NCBI GenBank assembly: GCA_002364085.1
Contig: DEXK01000019.1
Span: 61,574-125,573, forward strand
Source: Balneolaceae bacterium UBA3186
GTDB lineage: Bacteria > Bacteroidota > Rhodothermia > Balneolales > Balneolaceae
Length of the DNA stretch: 64,000 nucleotides
Direction: 5' to 3'
This document shows, piece by piece, positions 18,152 to 26,715 of this stretch; position 1 is the stretch's first letter, and each line of letters starts with the position of its first letter. Under the pieces are notes generated by a model. That model was not told the DNA's origin and did not search any database. It saw nothing but the letters and a program-made list of their open reading frames with translations. The position numbers and the translations under genes were made by a program.

Positions 18152-18860
18152 AAAAGTGCCTGTCAAAGTAAGTATCTGAATGAATTAACAAATAAATTAA
18201 CCTATGTCCATCTTCTAAATGATCACTAAGGCTTCTGTTGTCACCCTCAAGCAGTTTTCCATTGTTATAACATTTCCACCTTGTCCATTCAGAGTCGCTT
18301 ATATAAAAAGAATTGGCAAAAAGGTTGAACTCAGGTTCTTCATCATATGCTTCATATGCAAGTCCAAAATCTTTTGGCTTATGGGATTTCCAAAAGTCCA
18401 GATTATTTAATCCGGTCATCCCTCCATGACTGGCAACTCCGAATATCCTAGTCTCAAAAAATGATTCTAAGGTACTAATATCCCGTTTAAGGCAATCTTC
18501 CGGGTCCTCATTCCAAATTATCGATTGATCTACTATTTCACTGTGGTACCCTAATTCATGACCTGAATTTATCATTTCTTTGACAATAAGATACGATTCA
18601 AAAGATAGCGGATTGTACTCAGGTGCATGCAGGCGTAAAAAGAAAGATCCCTTTATCGAAAGCTCATTATAGATCTCAACAAGCCTTCGTGCTTTTTTTA
18701 ATGAAAGATCTATATCAACCCGGTTTATAATAATTTTACTATCAGAATACTTTTCCTTATTTCTTGCATATTCCAAACAGGTGATAATTTGATAGCCAAG
18801 ATCAATTGCTTTTTTGTACTGACTCTTTAAATTGTTGAAAGTAAAATGAAAATTATGCAC
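18144..18860 (-). CDS. Polysaccharide deacetylase (NodB-like) family protein
   Basis: This 238-residue protein, read from a GTG start, has features of the NodB carbohydrate-esterase-4 fold: INRVDIDLSLKKARRLVEIY near residue 45, GSFFLRLHAPEYNPL, GHELGYHSEIVD (metal-type histidine) and a C-terminal LIHSDTYF. It has no signal peptide. It is much shorter than the DUF7033 protein at 11287 and not closely similar. It lies 5 nt after hisH and overlaps the aminotransferase gene, within the nitrogen-transfer part of the locus. A substrate such as a nucleotide or lipid-linked amino sugar is plausible but unproven. Confidence 0.72.
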   Translation of the reverse strand: MHNFHFTFNNLKSQYKKAIDLGYQIITCLEYARNKEKYSDSKIIINRVDIDLSLKKARRLVEIYNELSIKGSFFLRLHAPEYNPLSFESYLIVKEMINSGHELGYHSEIVDQSIIWNEDPEDCLKRDISTLESFFETRIFGVASHGGMTGLNNLDFWKSHKPKDFGLAYEAYDEEPEFNLFANSFYISDSEWTRWKCYNNGKLLEGDNRSLSDHLEDGHRLIYLLIHSDTYFDRHFYE

Positions 18861-18865
18861 ACTAT

Positions 18866-19471
18866 CTAAATTTTTGAAAAATTTCTAAGTAGTTCCATCC
18901 CGAATTTATGGCTTTTCTCAGGATGGAACTGAGTACCATAAATATTGTCTTTCTGTATAGCCGAGTCAAACATTACCCCATAATTTGTTTTTAGAATCGA
19001 GTTCTCTACTGAATCTACTTTAACATGATAAGAATGAACAAAATAGTATCTGGATTCATCGGGCAAACCATTTGTAAGTTTACTTTCAGTTTCAGGATAC
19101 ACAAGATTCCACCCCATATGAGGCACTTTTAATTTTTTTTCTTTTGGAAACTTTAATGTATCAGCTGGTATCCATCCTAAACCCGGAATAGTCCCTTCTT
19201 CACTTCCTCTTGTCAACAATTGCATTCCAAGACAAATTCCAAGTATAGGGATTTTGTCTTCTAATGCTTTTTTATCTAAGACTTCTCTTAAACCGGATTC
19301 ATTGATTCTTTTCATGGCATTATCAAAAGCCCCGACTCCCGGAAGTAGTATCTTCTCAGATTCAGAAATCTCATTAAGATCTTTAGTGATCTTAGACTCT
19401 ACACCAATTCTTTTGAACATATTAAGTACAGAACCAATATTGCCCATACCATAATCTATAATAGTTACCAT
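18866..19471 (-). CDS. hisH: HisH-type glutamine amidotransferase, single copy in the locus
   Basis: The 201-residue class I glutaminase has the nucleophile C80 in GICLGMQLL and the H183/E185 pair in QFHPEKS, plus PGVGAFDNAM and HMGWN of the HisH subfamily. It releases ammonia from glutamine. In acetamidino-sugar pathways (WbpG-HisH-HisF) it docks on the HisF barrel, which passes ammonia to the ATP-using WbpG. It is the only HisH in a locus with two HisF-like and three WbpG-like proteins, so it is predicted to serve all of them. No other histidine-biosynthesis gene is nearby, which argues against a role in histidine synthesis. Confidence 0.9.
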   Translation of the reverse strand: MVTIIDYGMGNIGSVLNMFKRIGVESKITKDLNEISESEKILLPGVGAFDNAMKRINESGLREVLDKKALEDKIPILGICLGMQLLTRGSEEGTIPGLGWIPADTLKFPKEKKLKVPHMGWNLVYPETESKLTNGLPDESRYYFVHSYHVKVDSVENSILKTNYGVMFDSAIQKDNIYGTQFHPEKSHKFGMELLRNFSKI

Positions 19472-19493
19472 ACCTTTATTTTAGTATTAAATA

Positions 19494-21236
19494 TTATTCT
19501 ACACTTTTCTCAGTAAGTTCACTGAGATTGGGATTTTCTTCTTTTACTTTCCCTTTTTCAAGAAGGAACAGATGATCACATTGCTCAACAGTTCTTAGTC
19601 TGTGTGCGATTACAATGATAGTTTTTGAACCATGAAGTGAATTTATAGCATTCATAATTCCATCTTCTGTTTTGTTGTCAAGGGCACTTGTTGCTTCGTC
19701 TAAAACTAAAACCGCCGGATTATTATAAAGCGCTCTGGCAATTCCAATTCTTTGCCGTTGCCCACCGGAAATGCGAACCCCATTTTCACCAATAACAGTG
19801 TCTAAACCATCCGGAAGACTCGCCACGAATTTTTCCAGTTGTGCCATTTTTAAAGCATTTGATACTTGCTCCTCATTTATCTGATCGTCTTTTAACCCGA
19901 AAGCAATATTATTTCTTAGTGTATCATCAGTAAAATAAATGGATTGCGGCACATAGCCTATCTGATTTTGCCACTTCCTCTTTTGATTTTCTATATCAAC
20001 TCCATCAACATATACAGCGCCTGAATCAGGTTTTAGTAATCCTAATATCACATCAACAACTGTACTTTTTCCCGCTCCGCTTTCTCCTACAAACCCAACC
20101 ATAGCCCCGGCTTTAATCTTCAGACTCAGATCTAAAGTGTTTTCGTCTGCCCCTTGATATTTAAACTTAATATTTTTGAGTTCTATTTCATTCTTAAAAG
20201 TAAGTTTAGAAGTCTCTTCCGCAGTTAAGTCAATCTCCAGATCCTTAAACTCATTATGAATGATATCAATTGAATGTCCTGCATACTTTATAGTTTGAAC
20301 TGAAGCCATTATTCTATTCAAAGAGGGAATAATTCGAAAAGCTGCAGCAACAAATACAGCCAACGTTGGAATTATAGAGGCCAATTCTAAACCCTTGGAT
20401 AGTTGAACAAATATTAATAATACCAAGCTAATAACACCAATTACTTCGAACCATAATCTTGGAACTGATTGGAGTGTAGTGTATTTGGTATTAAGGTTAA
20501 AAGAAATTCTATTATGGTGTTCAAACTTCTCAGCAAAAAATTTAGCCTTTCCCAACAATAAGATATCTTTTATTCCCCCGAAGCTTTGAAGCAAATATTG
20601 AATTCTGAATGTATCGTTGTACTGTCTTTCCTTTCCCCATCCTAATAACTTTTTTCGGGTTGCTTTATAGAAAATCAAACCCATTATTGTAAATAAAAGA
20701 AGAACACTTAATGCACCCACGGGTTCAACTACAATAAGTAGCAGTATTATACCGGCTATAGCAGCACCTTCCGTAATCAATAACAGAGTATTGGTTGTTG
20801 CTCCTGTTAATTGGCTTATTTCGTTTGTTATATATTGAATAAGATCAGCCGAGTTTCTGTTCAAATGAAACTGAAATGGCTTGGACATGTATCCTTTAAG
20901 TAGTTTGGAAGATAGTTCCTCTGATAAACTAAAAGAAAAACTGGTTTGCTTCCAGGCAAGGTAGACAAGATAAGCCCCTTTTGTAATATAAACCATTACC
21001 AGTATTAACAATGCCCCATAAGTAATGGTAGCTTGAGATGGATTTCCCAGAAAATCAAAAACTGGGTTCAGCACGGGAAAATCAGATATTATATCTTTAC
21101 TGGATAGAATAGTTAGAATGGGCAAAATTAAACCGATACCAAGTATCTCTAATCCTATTCCAAAAAATAGTAATACCAAAAGAATAATGGCTTTCTTTTT
21201 AAATTCTTTATTTAATAAGCTATATATCTTTTTCAC
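19494..21236 (-). CDS. ABC exporter-type transporter, probable lipid-linked oligosaccharide flippase (PglK/MsbA-like)
   Basis: The 580-residue half-transporter has a six-helix membrane domain (about residues 1-320; first segment AIILLVLLFFGIGLEILGIGL) followed by a nucleotide-binding domain with Walker A GESGAGKST, Q-loop YVPQSIYF, signature RISGGQRQRIGIA and Walker B VLVLDEATSALD. It works as a homodimer. In Campylobacter, PglK of this type flips the lipid-linked heptasaccharide. No Wzx-type flippase is visible in the window, so this is the best candidate for repeat-unit flipping. It lies between hisH and HisF copy C. The start is a GTG. Confidence 0.88.
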   Translation of the reverse strand: MKKIYSLLNKEFKKKAIILLVLLFFGIGLEILGIGLILPILTILSSKDIISDFPVLNPVFDFLGNPSQATITYGALLILVMVYITKGAYLVYLAWKQTSFSFSLSEELSSKLLKGYMSKPFQFHLNRNSADLIQYITNEISQLTGATTNTLLLITEGAAIAGIILLLIVVEPVGALSVLLLFTIMGLIFYKATRKKLLGWGKERQYNDTFRIQYLLQSFGGIKDILLLGKAKFFAEKFEHHNRISFNLNTKYTTLQSVPRLWFEVIGVISLVLLIFVQLSKGLELASIIPTLAVFVAAAFRIIPSLNRIMASVQTIKYAGHSIDIIHNEFKDLEIDLTAEETSKLTFKNEIELKNIKFKYQGADENTLDLSLKIKAGAMVGFVGESGAGKSTVVDVILGLLKPDSGAVYVDGVDIENQKRKWQNQIGYVPQSIYFTDDTLRNNIAFGLKDDQINEEQVSNALKMAQLEKFVASLPDGLDTVIGENGVRISGGQRQRIGIARALYNNPAVLVLDEATSALDNKTEDGIMNAINSLHGSKTIIVIAHRLRTVEQCDHLFLLEKGKVKEENPNLSELTEKSVE

Positions 21237-21242
21237 TAAGGA

Positions 21243-22010
21243 TTATTGATTTTTAATGGTTTCTTCTAATTTCTTCCTGTCTGGGAAGTTTACTAAAACA
21301 CCCAACCCTTTACTCTGATAAACAACCATACTACCAAGTGCAACAGCTGATACGTTTCCATTCGAAATCGCTTCTTTAATATGATCAAGATTACCTGCTC
21401 CTCCATGAGCTATAACCGGTATTTCTACAGCATCAGTAACACTTTTAAGCAAGTTGACATCGTATCCTTCCCATGTTCCCTCATTATCAATAGAAGTGAG
21501 TAAAATTTCTCCTGCACCATAAGATTCGACCTTTTTTGCCCAATCTACCGGATCCAGCTTTGTTTTTTCTTTTCCGTTATATGAAATAACTTTTTTACCA
21601 CCTAAGAAGACTTTTTTAACATCAATTGAGACAATAATGCTTTGGTTTCCATACACTTCTGCTATCTCAGAGATTAGTGAGGGATTTTTTATAGCGGCAG
21701 TGTTTAAAACTATTTTTTCAAACCCAATTGAAAAAATCTTTTGTGCTGTCTCAAGGCTGTCTATACCGCCTCCATAAGAGAGTGGCATAAAACATTCATT
21801 CGCTATTTGTTCCAGAATCTGGAAGTTTGGATCCCTTTTTTGAGAAGTAGCACGTATATCTAAAAAACAAAGTTCATCAACTTCCAGTTCATTAAAAATT
21901 CGAACGGTATTGATCGGGTCACCTATATAACCATGATTTTTAAACTTTATCGTCTTAACTAAAGAATCATCTATTAATTGCAAACACGGTATTACTCTTA
22001 TTTTAAGCAA
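21243..22010 (-). CDS. HisF2/AglZ-type acetamidino-modification protein, copy C
   Basis: This 255-residue HisF-like barrel opens MLKIRVIPCLQL, aligning with copy A and with cyclase HisF. Position 11 is Gln instead of the catalytic Asp, while the second Asp in SIDVKKVF is kept, and phosphate-loop motifs GGAGNLDHI and VSAVALGS are present. The start is a TTG; I accept it because the homologous copy starts at the same residue and no in-frame ATG lies upstream before a stop. It sits 10 nt after WbpG copy C, giving a second complete WbpG/HisF pair. The expected role is ammonia channelling from HisH. Confidence 0.86.
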   Translation of the reverse strand: MLKIRVIPCLQLIDDSLVKTIKFKNHGYIGDPINTVRIFNELEVDELCFLDIRATSQKRDPNFQILEQIANECFMPLSYGGGIDSLETAQKIFSIGFEKIVLNTAAIKNPSLISEIAEVYGNQSIIVSIDVKKVFLGGKKVISYNGKEKTKLDPVDWAKKVESYGAGEILLTSIDNEGTWEGYDVNLLKSVTDAVEIPVIAHGGAGNLDHIKEAISNGNVSAVALGSMVVYQSKGLGVLVNFPDRKKLEETIKNQ

Positions 22011-22020
22011 AACAGTTCAC

Positions 22021-23184
22021 TTACTTAGAATTTTTATCTGCGGGGAAACAGTATTTCATATAAAAACTATGTGGAACCAAGTCAGCTTTCATGAGCATAT
22101 AAAATAAAGGTCTTAATCGTTCAAATCTTTTTTTATATGTAGGGAATTCATACCAATACCTGGGCTCTTTATTCATTATTTGTTCGTATTCGCTGTCACT
22201 TAAGCTAAGTCGTTTTTTAAAATATTGAAGTAGTTCTTCCTCAATGTAAGGAGACTTATGATAATACTCTTCTATAGCTTCTTTCCGAGGCATTATTCCT
22301 GCTCTTACAGATGCAGAAAGAGTGTTATTTCTGTAGTCTATACCAAATTTTTGCGGACAATATATACTATGGAAAAAAGACGTCATCCTATTTTCAAGAT
22401 GGTGGCCTCCGTAGTATTCCCAATCAAATTCCTTTTCTAAAAAAGCCTTGGCCTCTTCTTTACTATACTTTATATACCAAAGCGGACGAATCTTTTTTAT
22501 TTGTTGAAATAAAGTCCACTTTAAAAATTTGGAAAAGGTCATTAATGGGTAAGTTTTCATCGGACGCTTACCAAATTGTTTATGAATCGATTTGATATAC
22601 TTTCCATCAAAGTAGTTTTTTCCTAAGGGAGTAATTCCTTCAGCCAAAAAAGAATGCCCTTCTAAAACATATTTAACTTTATGCTTAGACGCTGCTCTGT
22701 ACATGGTTTCCGCTAATGCCAAGTCAGTTGAAGCTTCAATTTCAGGAACCCCAGCTGTAAAGAACGCCTTAAAAATATCGTCAGACTCTTTATTGTCAAT
22801 AACATGAGTGTAGAGGTCGACATTTAGCTTTCCTAAAACTTTTCGAATATTCTCCGTGGCGATTGAAGTGTTCCATGTATTGTCATAGTGGACTGCCAAA
22901 GGTCTTAACCCTTGCTGAATAGCCCAATATACCATGTATGAAGAATCAGTTCCGCCACTTACTCCAATAACGCAGTCGTATTTTTTTCCCTTTCCATCTT
23001 TTTTTATCTGCTCAACGATCTCCTGTATTCTGCTCTCCCCTCCGGGTTTCCCGGTTTGGTATTGTTCCACAAGTTCATCAATCATTCTACAATAATTGCA
23101 AACCCCATTTTCATCAAACTCTATTGATGGGACTTGCTCATCATAAATACAACGAGTGCAAATTTTTCCGTCGATTTCTTTCAT
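22021..23184 (-). CDS. N-acetyl sugar amidotransferase (WbpG-like), copy C
   Basis: The 387-residue protein has CxxC pairs at C9/C12 and C29/C32 and the PP-loop SGGTDS at 76-81. Its opening KICTRCIYDEQVPSI differs from the CIMDT[ST]DPDI shared by copies A and B, and the PP-loop has Thr where A and B have Val, so this is a separate lineage with perhaps another sugar substrate. It overlaps the upstream acyltransferase by 4 nt and is followed by HisF copy C. Relatives in other bacteria amidinate pseudaminic or legionaminic acid precursors as well as mannuronic acids. Confidence 0.89.
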   Translation of the reverse strand: MKEIDGKICTRCIYDEQVPSIEFDENGVCNYCRMIDELVEQYQTGKPGGESRIQEIVEQIKKDGKGKKYDCVIGVSGGTDSSYMVYWAIQQGLRPLAVHYDNTWNTSIATENIRKVLGKLNVDLYTHVIDNKESDDIFKAFFTAGVPEIEASTDLALAETMYRAASKHKVKYVLEGHSFLAEGITPLGKNYFDGKYIKSIHKQFGKRPMKTYPLMTFSKFLKWTLFQQIKKIRPLWYIKYSKEEAKAFLEKEFDWEYYGGHHLENRMTSFFHSIYCPQKFGIDYRNNTLSASVRAGIMPRKEAIEEYYHKSPYIEEELLQYFKKRLSLSDSEYEQIMNKEPRYWYEFPTYKKRFERLRPLFYMLMKADLVPHSFYMKYCFPADKNSK

Positions 23185-23684
23185 TTATTAGGTATTAATT
23201 TTGCTGGATTTCCAGCAATTTTCGAATTTGAATCAAAAGACTTATTAACAAAACTATTAGCTCCAACTATACAGCCACTCCCCAAAATAACCCCTTTTGC
23301 AATGATTACATTGGGACCAATGTAACAATTATCTCCAATTTTAGTTTTTGCATGTTCGTAGTCTGATATCCCCCCTGAAGTTGCCCATTTCACACTATCA
23401 TGGCTATAAATCTGAACCCCCGCAGAAATTGAACAATTATCTCCAATCTCAAGCCCTCCACTACCATCTAGAATTGTAAAAGGTCCAATCCATGTGTTCA
23501 TTCCAACACTCACATCTCCTAATATGATTGAGCTGTCGTAAACGGAGGTGCCCTTCCCAAACCCTAAAAACCTTGCTTTATCCCACCTATCACTTATATA
23601 ATCCCCAACAGAAACGACTCTATTAAATTTTTTTTTGAGTCTTTTTCTTTGTCTTTTAAAAAAATAAGAGAAAATTTTAAACAT
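23181..23684 (-). CDS. Hexapeptide-repeat acyltransferase (LbH fold)
   Basis: The 167-residue protein has a basic N-terminal stretch (FFKRQRKRLKKKF) and then left-handed beta-helix repeats (VSVGMNTWIGPF, IGDNCSISAG, IGDNCYIGPNV, ILGSGCIVG), closing with AGNPAKLIPNK. Family knowledge places such proteins as O- or N-acetyltransferases of nucleotide or lipid-linked sugars, acting as trimers. It overlaps asnB copy 2 by 8 nt and WbpG copy C by 4 nt. The N-acetyl group it makes may be the one converted to acetamidino by copy C, which is inference from adjacency. Confidence 0.83.
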   Translation of the reverse strand: MFKIFSYFFKRQRKRLKKKFNRVVSVGDYISDRWDKARFLGFGKGTSVYDSSIILGDVSVGMNTWIGPFTILDGSGGLEIGDNCSISAGVQIYSHDSVKWATSGGISDYEHAKTKIGDNCYIGPNVIIAKGVILGSGCIVGANSFVNKSFDSNSKIAGNPAKLIPNK

Positions 23685-25575
23685 ACTCTTTGTTTAGAAA
23701 AATTCTACACCACCATTCAAAATTGAGTAATGACCAAATCAATAATCTGTGATTCTGGTTTTTGTTAATATGCTCGTCAACCACTTTTGAGATGTAATCG
23801 CGGTTTATATAATCTGAAGATACGGTATTTCCATTTAACAGGATTTCTTTTACATATTCTGCATTTTCTCCCCTGTACCAGCTTTCTTCAGGAGCAGAAA
23901 AACCCTGTTTCTTTCTGTTTATGATTTTTTCAGGAATCAGATTGGTCATCGCTTTTCTTAACACATTTTTTCCGTCATCATATGTTTGATAGGATAGCTT
24001 TCTTTTTACACTGGCTGGGGCATTTTCATTAATCCGATTAATTTCAGATTGAAGGTTTCCTAATTTATATTTAACCGGAACCTGCTGTGCAAAATCGACA
24101 AGGTCGTTGTCCAAAAAAGGAAACCGCTCTTCTAATCCATTAGCCATAGACAGCTTATCACCAACTATTAACAAGCCATTTAAAAAAGTTTTAATCTCGA
24201 AATACAAAGAATTTTGTATGTGTTCTTCCGGAGTATCGTATTTCAATTTATCATTAAAGGTAAATACACGTTCAAATATCTCTCTGGGCTCATTGGTATC
24301 TATTTGACGATAAACTGAATTGGTAAAAAGTTGGTCTTTGTCATCATCAGGAACCATCCTTTGCCAAAAACCATAATATTGATTAAAGAAATCTTTCTGA
24401 GAAAGGGAGTCAAATACTTTATAATATCTCCAGGGATATCCACCAAACAATTCATCCCCTCCAGTACCCTGAAGACATACTTTCACAAATTTAGATGCCA
24501 ATCTTGAGATATAGTAGTTAGGATACGACATACCAACCCGGAGATCTTCTAAATGGTATACTAATCTGGGTAAAGACCATTTAATATCTCCTGCATTCAT
24601 TACTTGTTCGTAATGCTCCGTTTTAAAATAATTTGCCATTATTTCAGCATCTCTTCTCTCATCAAAGTTTGCTTCTCTTCCGGTAGCTTCACTCATATCA
24701 AAACCACAGGTAAAAGTAGTTAACCTGTTTACATGTCTTGAAGCTACTGCAGTGATAGATCCTGAATCCATACCCCCGGACAGATAAGTTCCCACAGGTA
24801 CATCAGCAATCATTTGTCTTTGTACTGCTTGCTCGAAAAGCCTGTTGGTTTCAGCTCGGGCATCTTCAAATGAAATATTATAATCCGGTTTCGAAAAATC
24901 ATAATCCCACCAAGAATGGTGTTTCACAAAAGTAGACGTCGAATCAATACTGACAGTATTGGCTTGTGGGAGCATCTCAACACCCTTAAACAAGGTTTTA
25001 TAGGTAAAAAGATTCTGAAATGTGAAGTATTCATTTAAAGCATCTAAATCTACTTCTACATTAAAATCAGGATGTTTAATTATTGCTTTGATCTCAGATG
25101 CAAAGACCAGAGATTTACCATTAAACCAATAGTATAAAGGTTTAACGCCAAAACGATCTCTGCTCAGATAAAGCTTTCTCTCTTTAGTATTCCATGCGCC
25201 TATCGCAAACATCCCATTAAATCTCTCAAAGATTTTGGGACCATACTCACATAGACCTTCTGCTATTACTTCGGTATCCGAATTAGAGTTAAAATAGTAT
25301 CCTTTTGATTTTAATTCTTCTTTTATACTTAAAAAATTATATATACATCCATTAAATACTATAACCCATTCACCATCTTTGGAAGTCATTGGTTGCCTTC
25401 CCTTAGTAGTGGTATCTAATATTGATAGTCTTTTATGGGCTAGCCCGATGTTATCATCAAGATAAAACCCTTCATCATCAGGACCTCTATGTGCAATTTC
25501 ATTAGCCATACCAACTAATGAAGTCATAGAGAAGTTTCTTCCATCTAAATTAAATACACCGGCTATTCCACACAT
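23677..25575 (-). CDS. asnB: Asparagine synthetase B-like glutamine amidotransferase, copy 2
   Basis: The 632-residue protein opens MCGIAGVFNLDG with the class II Cys2 nucleophile, followed by AHRGPDDEGFYLDD and the ATP PP-loop GTYLSGGMDSGSITAV near residue 265. It differs clearly from copy 1 in length and in the PP-loop, so the two are not a recent duplication. Its start abuts the aminotransferase stop (shared base) and its end overlaps the acyltransferase. In a capsule locus the likely job is C-6 amidation of a hexuronic acid (WbpS-like). True asparagine synthesis cannot be excluded from the sequence. Confidence 0.87.
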   Translation of the reverse strand: MCGIAGVFNLDGRNFSMTSLVGMANEIAHRGPDDEGFYLDDNIGLAHKRLSILDTTTKGRQPMTSKDGEWVIVFNGCIYNFLSIKEELKSKGYYFNSNSDTEVIAEGLCEYGPKIFERFNGMFAIGAWNTKERKLYLSRDRFGVKPLYYWFNGKSLVFASEIKAIIKHPDFNVEVDLDALNEYFTFQNLFTYKTLFKGVEMLPQANTVSIDSTSTFVKHHSWWDYDFSKPDYNISFEDARAETNRLFEQAVQRQMIADVPVGTYLSGGMDSGSITAVASRHVNRLTTFTCGFDMSEATGREANFDERRDAEIMANYFKTEHYEQVMNAGDIKWSLPRLVYHLEDLRVGMSYPNYYISRLASKFVKVCLQGTGGDELFGGYPWRYYKVFDSLSQKDFFNQYYGFWQRMVPDDDKDQLFTNSVYRQIDTNEPREIFERVFTFNDKLKYDTPEEHIQNSLYFEIKTFLNGLLIVGDKLSMANGLEERFPFLDNDLVDFAQQVPVKYKLGNLQSEINRINENAPASVKRKLSYQTYDDGKNVLRKAMTNLIPEKIINRKKQGFSAPEESWYRGENAEYVKEILLNGNTVSSDYINRDYISKVVDEHINKNQNHRLLIWSLLNFEWWCRIFLNKEYV

Positions 25576-26714
25576 TAAAAAGACTTTAAAGCATTAACTA
25601 CATATTCATAATCTTCTTTAACCATTCTGTTATGAAGGGGTATTGCCATAGAATAATCGTTAGCTATTTGTGCACCGGGGTAATCTTCTGGTTTAATGTC
25701 ATATTTTTGTGCATAGAAATTCAACATATGAACAGCATGAGTTCCCGGTCGGGTTGAAATCCCCATCTCCTGTAATTTTTCCATTAATTCATTTCTTGAA
25801 AATGGAGCCTTGTCTTCATCAATAATAGTAACAAAAGACTGCCATCCATGGCTATAATCATTAGTAAAAGATGGAACTTGAATCCATCCAATTTCTTTCA
25901 GTTCATCAGTATAAAACTTAGCCCACTTCGCTCTTTCATCAATGAATTTATCAAGCTTTTTAATTTGAACCACTCCAACAGCACCCTGTAAATCAGTCAT
26001 TCTATAATTATATCCGAGCATGTTAAAGTCCGGAAGAATAAAAGGTTTAGGTCCATGATGCCTTTGTTCCTCAGAAATAGAAGCGCCATGATTCCGGAGC
26101 ATCGCCAATGTTGAGGCAATTTCTTCATCATTAGTTGTTAACATTCCACCTTCTCCGGTAGTTACTGACTTTCTTGGATGAAATGAAAAACAGCCAATTG
26201 TTCCTAAACTACCTGCTTGTTTTCCTTTGTAACCGGCACCAGCTGCACATGCCCCATCTTCAATTAAAGGAATATCACCTGCCACTTCTTTAATCTTGTC
26301 CATATCTGCACAAAGACCAAATAAATGTACCGGAATTATGGCTTTTGTTTTTTCGGTAATCTTAGTAGCAAGCTTAGTAGTATCTAAGTTAAATGTTGTT
26401 GGATCAATGTCAACAAAGACAACTTTTGCACCACAATATAAAACAACATTAGCAGTAGAAACCCAGGTAAACGCCGGAACAATTACCTCATCGCCAGTTC
26501 CTACTCCAACAGCAACAAGCGCTAAATGAAGTGCTGTAGTTGCACTGGTTACAGCTATTGCATAGTCAACATTATGTCTTTCTGCGAAAAGCTTTTCAAA
26601 CTCTGAAACTTTAGGGCCTGAAGTAATCCAGCCTGTTACCAAAGGTTCTCTACAAGCATGCCATTCTTCATCACCAGTCACAGGTAATGATATAGGTATA
26701 TTTCTTTTTTCCAT
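25575..26714 (-). CDS. DegT/DnrJ/EryC1/StrS-family nucleotide-sugar aminotransferase
   Basis: About 379 residues with the canonical family blocks: ITSGPKVSEFEKLFAE, AVTSATTALHLALVA, VFVDIDPTTFNLD, LIEDGACAAGAGYKG and the PLP-lysine motif SFHPRKSVTTGEGGML. I place the start at the ATG at 26714, one base after the upstream stop and 7 nt after an AAGGG; a TTG five codons further upstream also reads open. It follows an SDR epimerase/dehydratase-like gene, a pairing used to make 4-amino or 3-amino sugars from nucleotide keto-sugars. Regiochemistry is unknown. Confidence 0.88.
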   Translation of the reverse strand: MEKRNIPISLPVTGDEEWHACREPLVTGWITSGPKVSEFEKLFAERHNVDYAIAVTSATTALHLALVAVGVGTGDEVIVPAFTWVSTANVVLYCGAKVVFVDIDPTTFNLDTTKLATKITEKTKAIIPVHLFGLCADMDKIKEVAGDIPLIEDGACAAGAGYKGKQAGSLGTIGCFSFHPRKSVTTGEGGMLTTNDEEIASTLAMLRNHGASISEEQRHHGPKPFILPDFNMLGYNYRMTDLQGAVGVVQIKKLDKFIDERAKWAKFYTDELKEIGWIQVPSFTNDYSHGWQSFVTIIDEDKAPFSRNELMEKLQEMGISTRPGTHAVHMLNFYAQKYDIKPEDYPGAQIANDYSMAIPLHNRMVKEDYEYVVNALKSF

Positions 26715-26715
26715 A

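Noticed and set aside
18866..22010. HisH and HisF genes as part of a histidine operon
   Set aside because: No other his gene is present, the HisF copies lack the first catalytic Asp, and they adjoin WbpG-type ligases in a polysaccharide locus.
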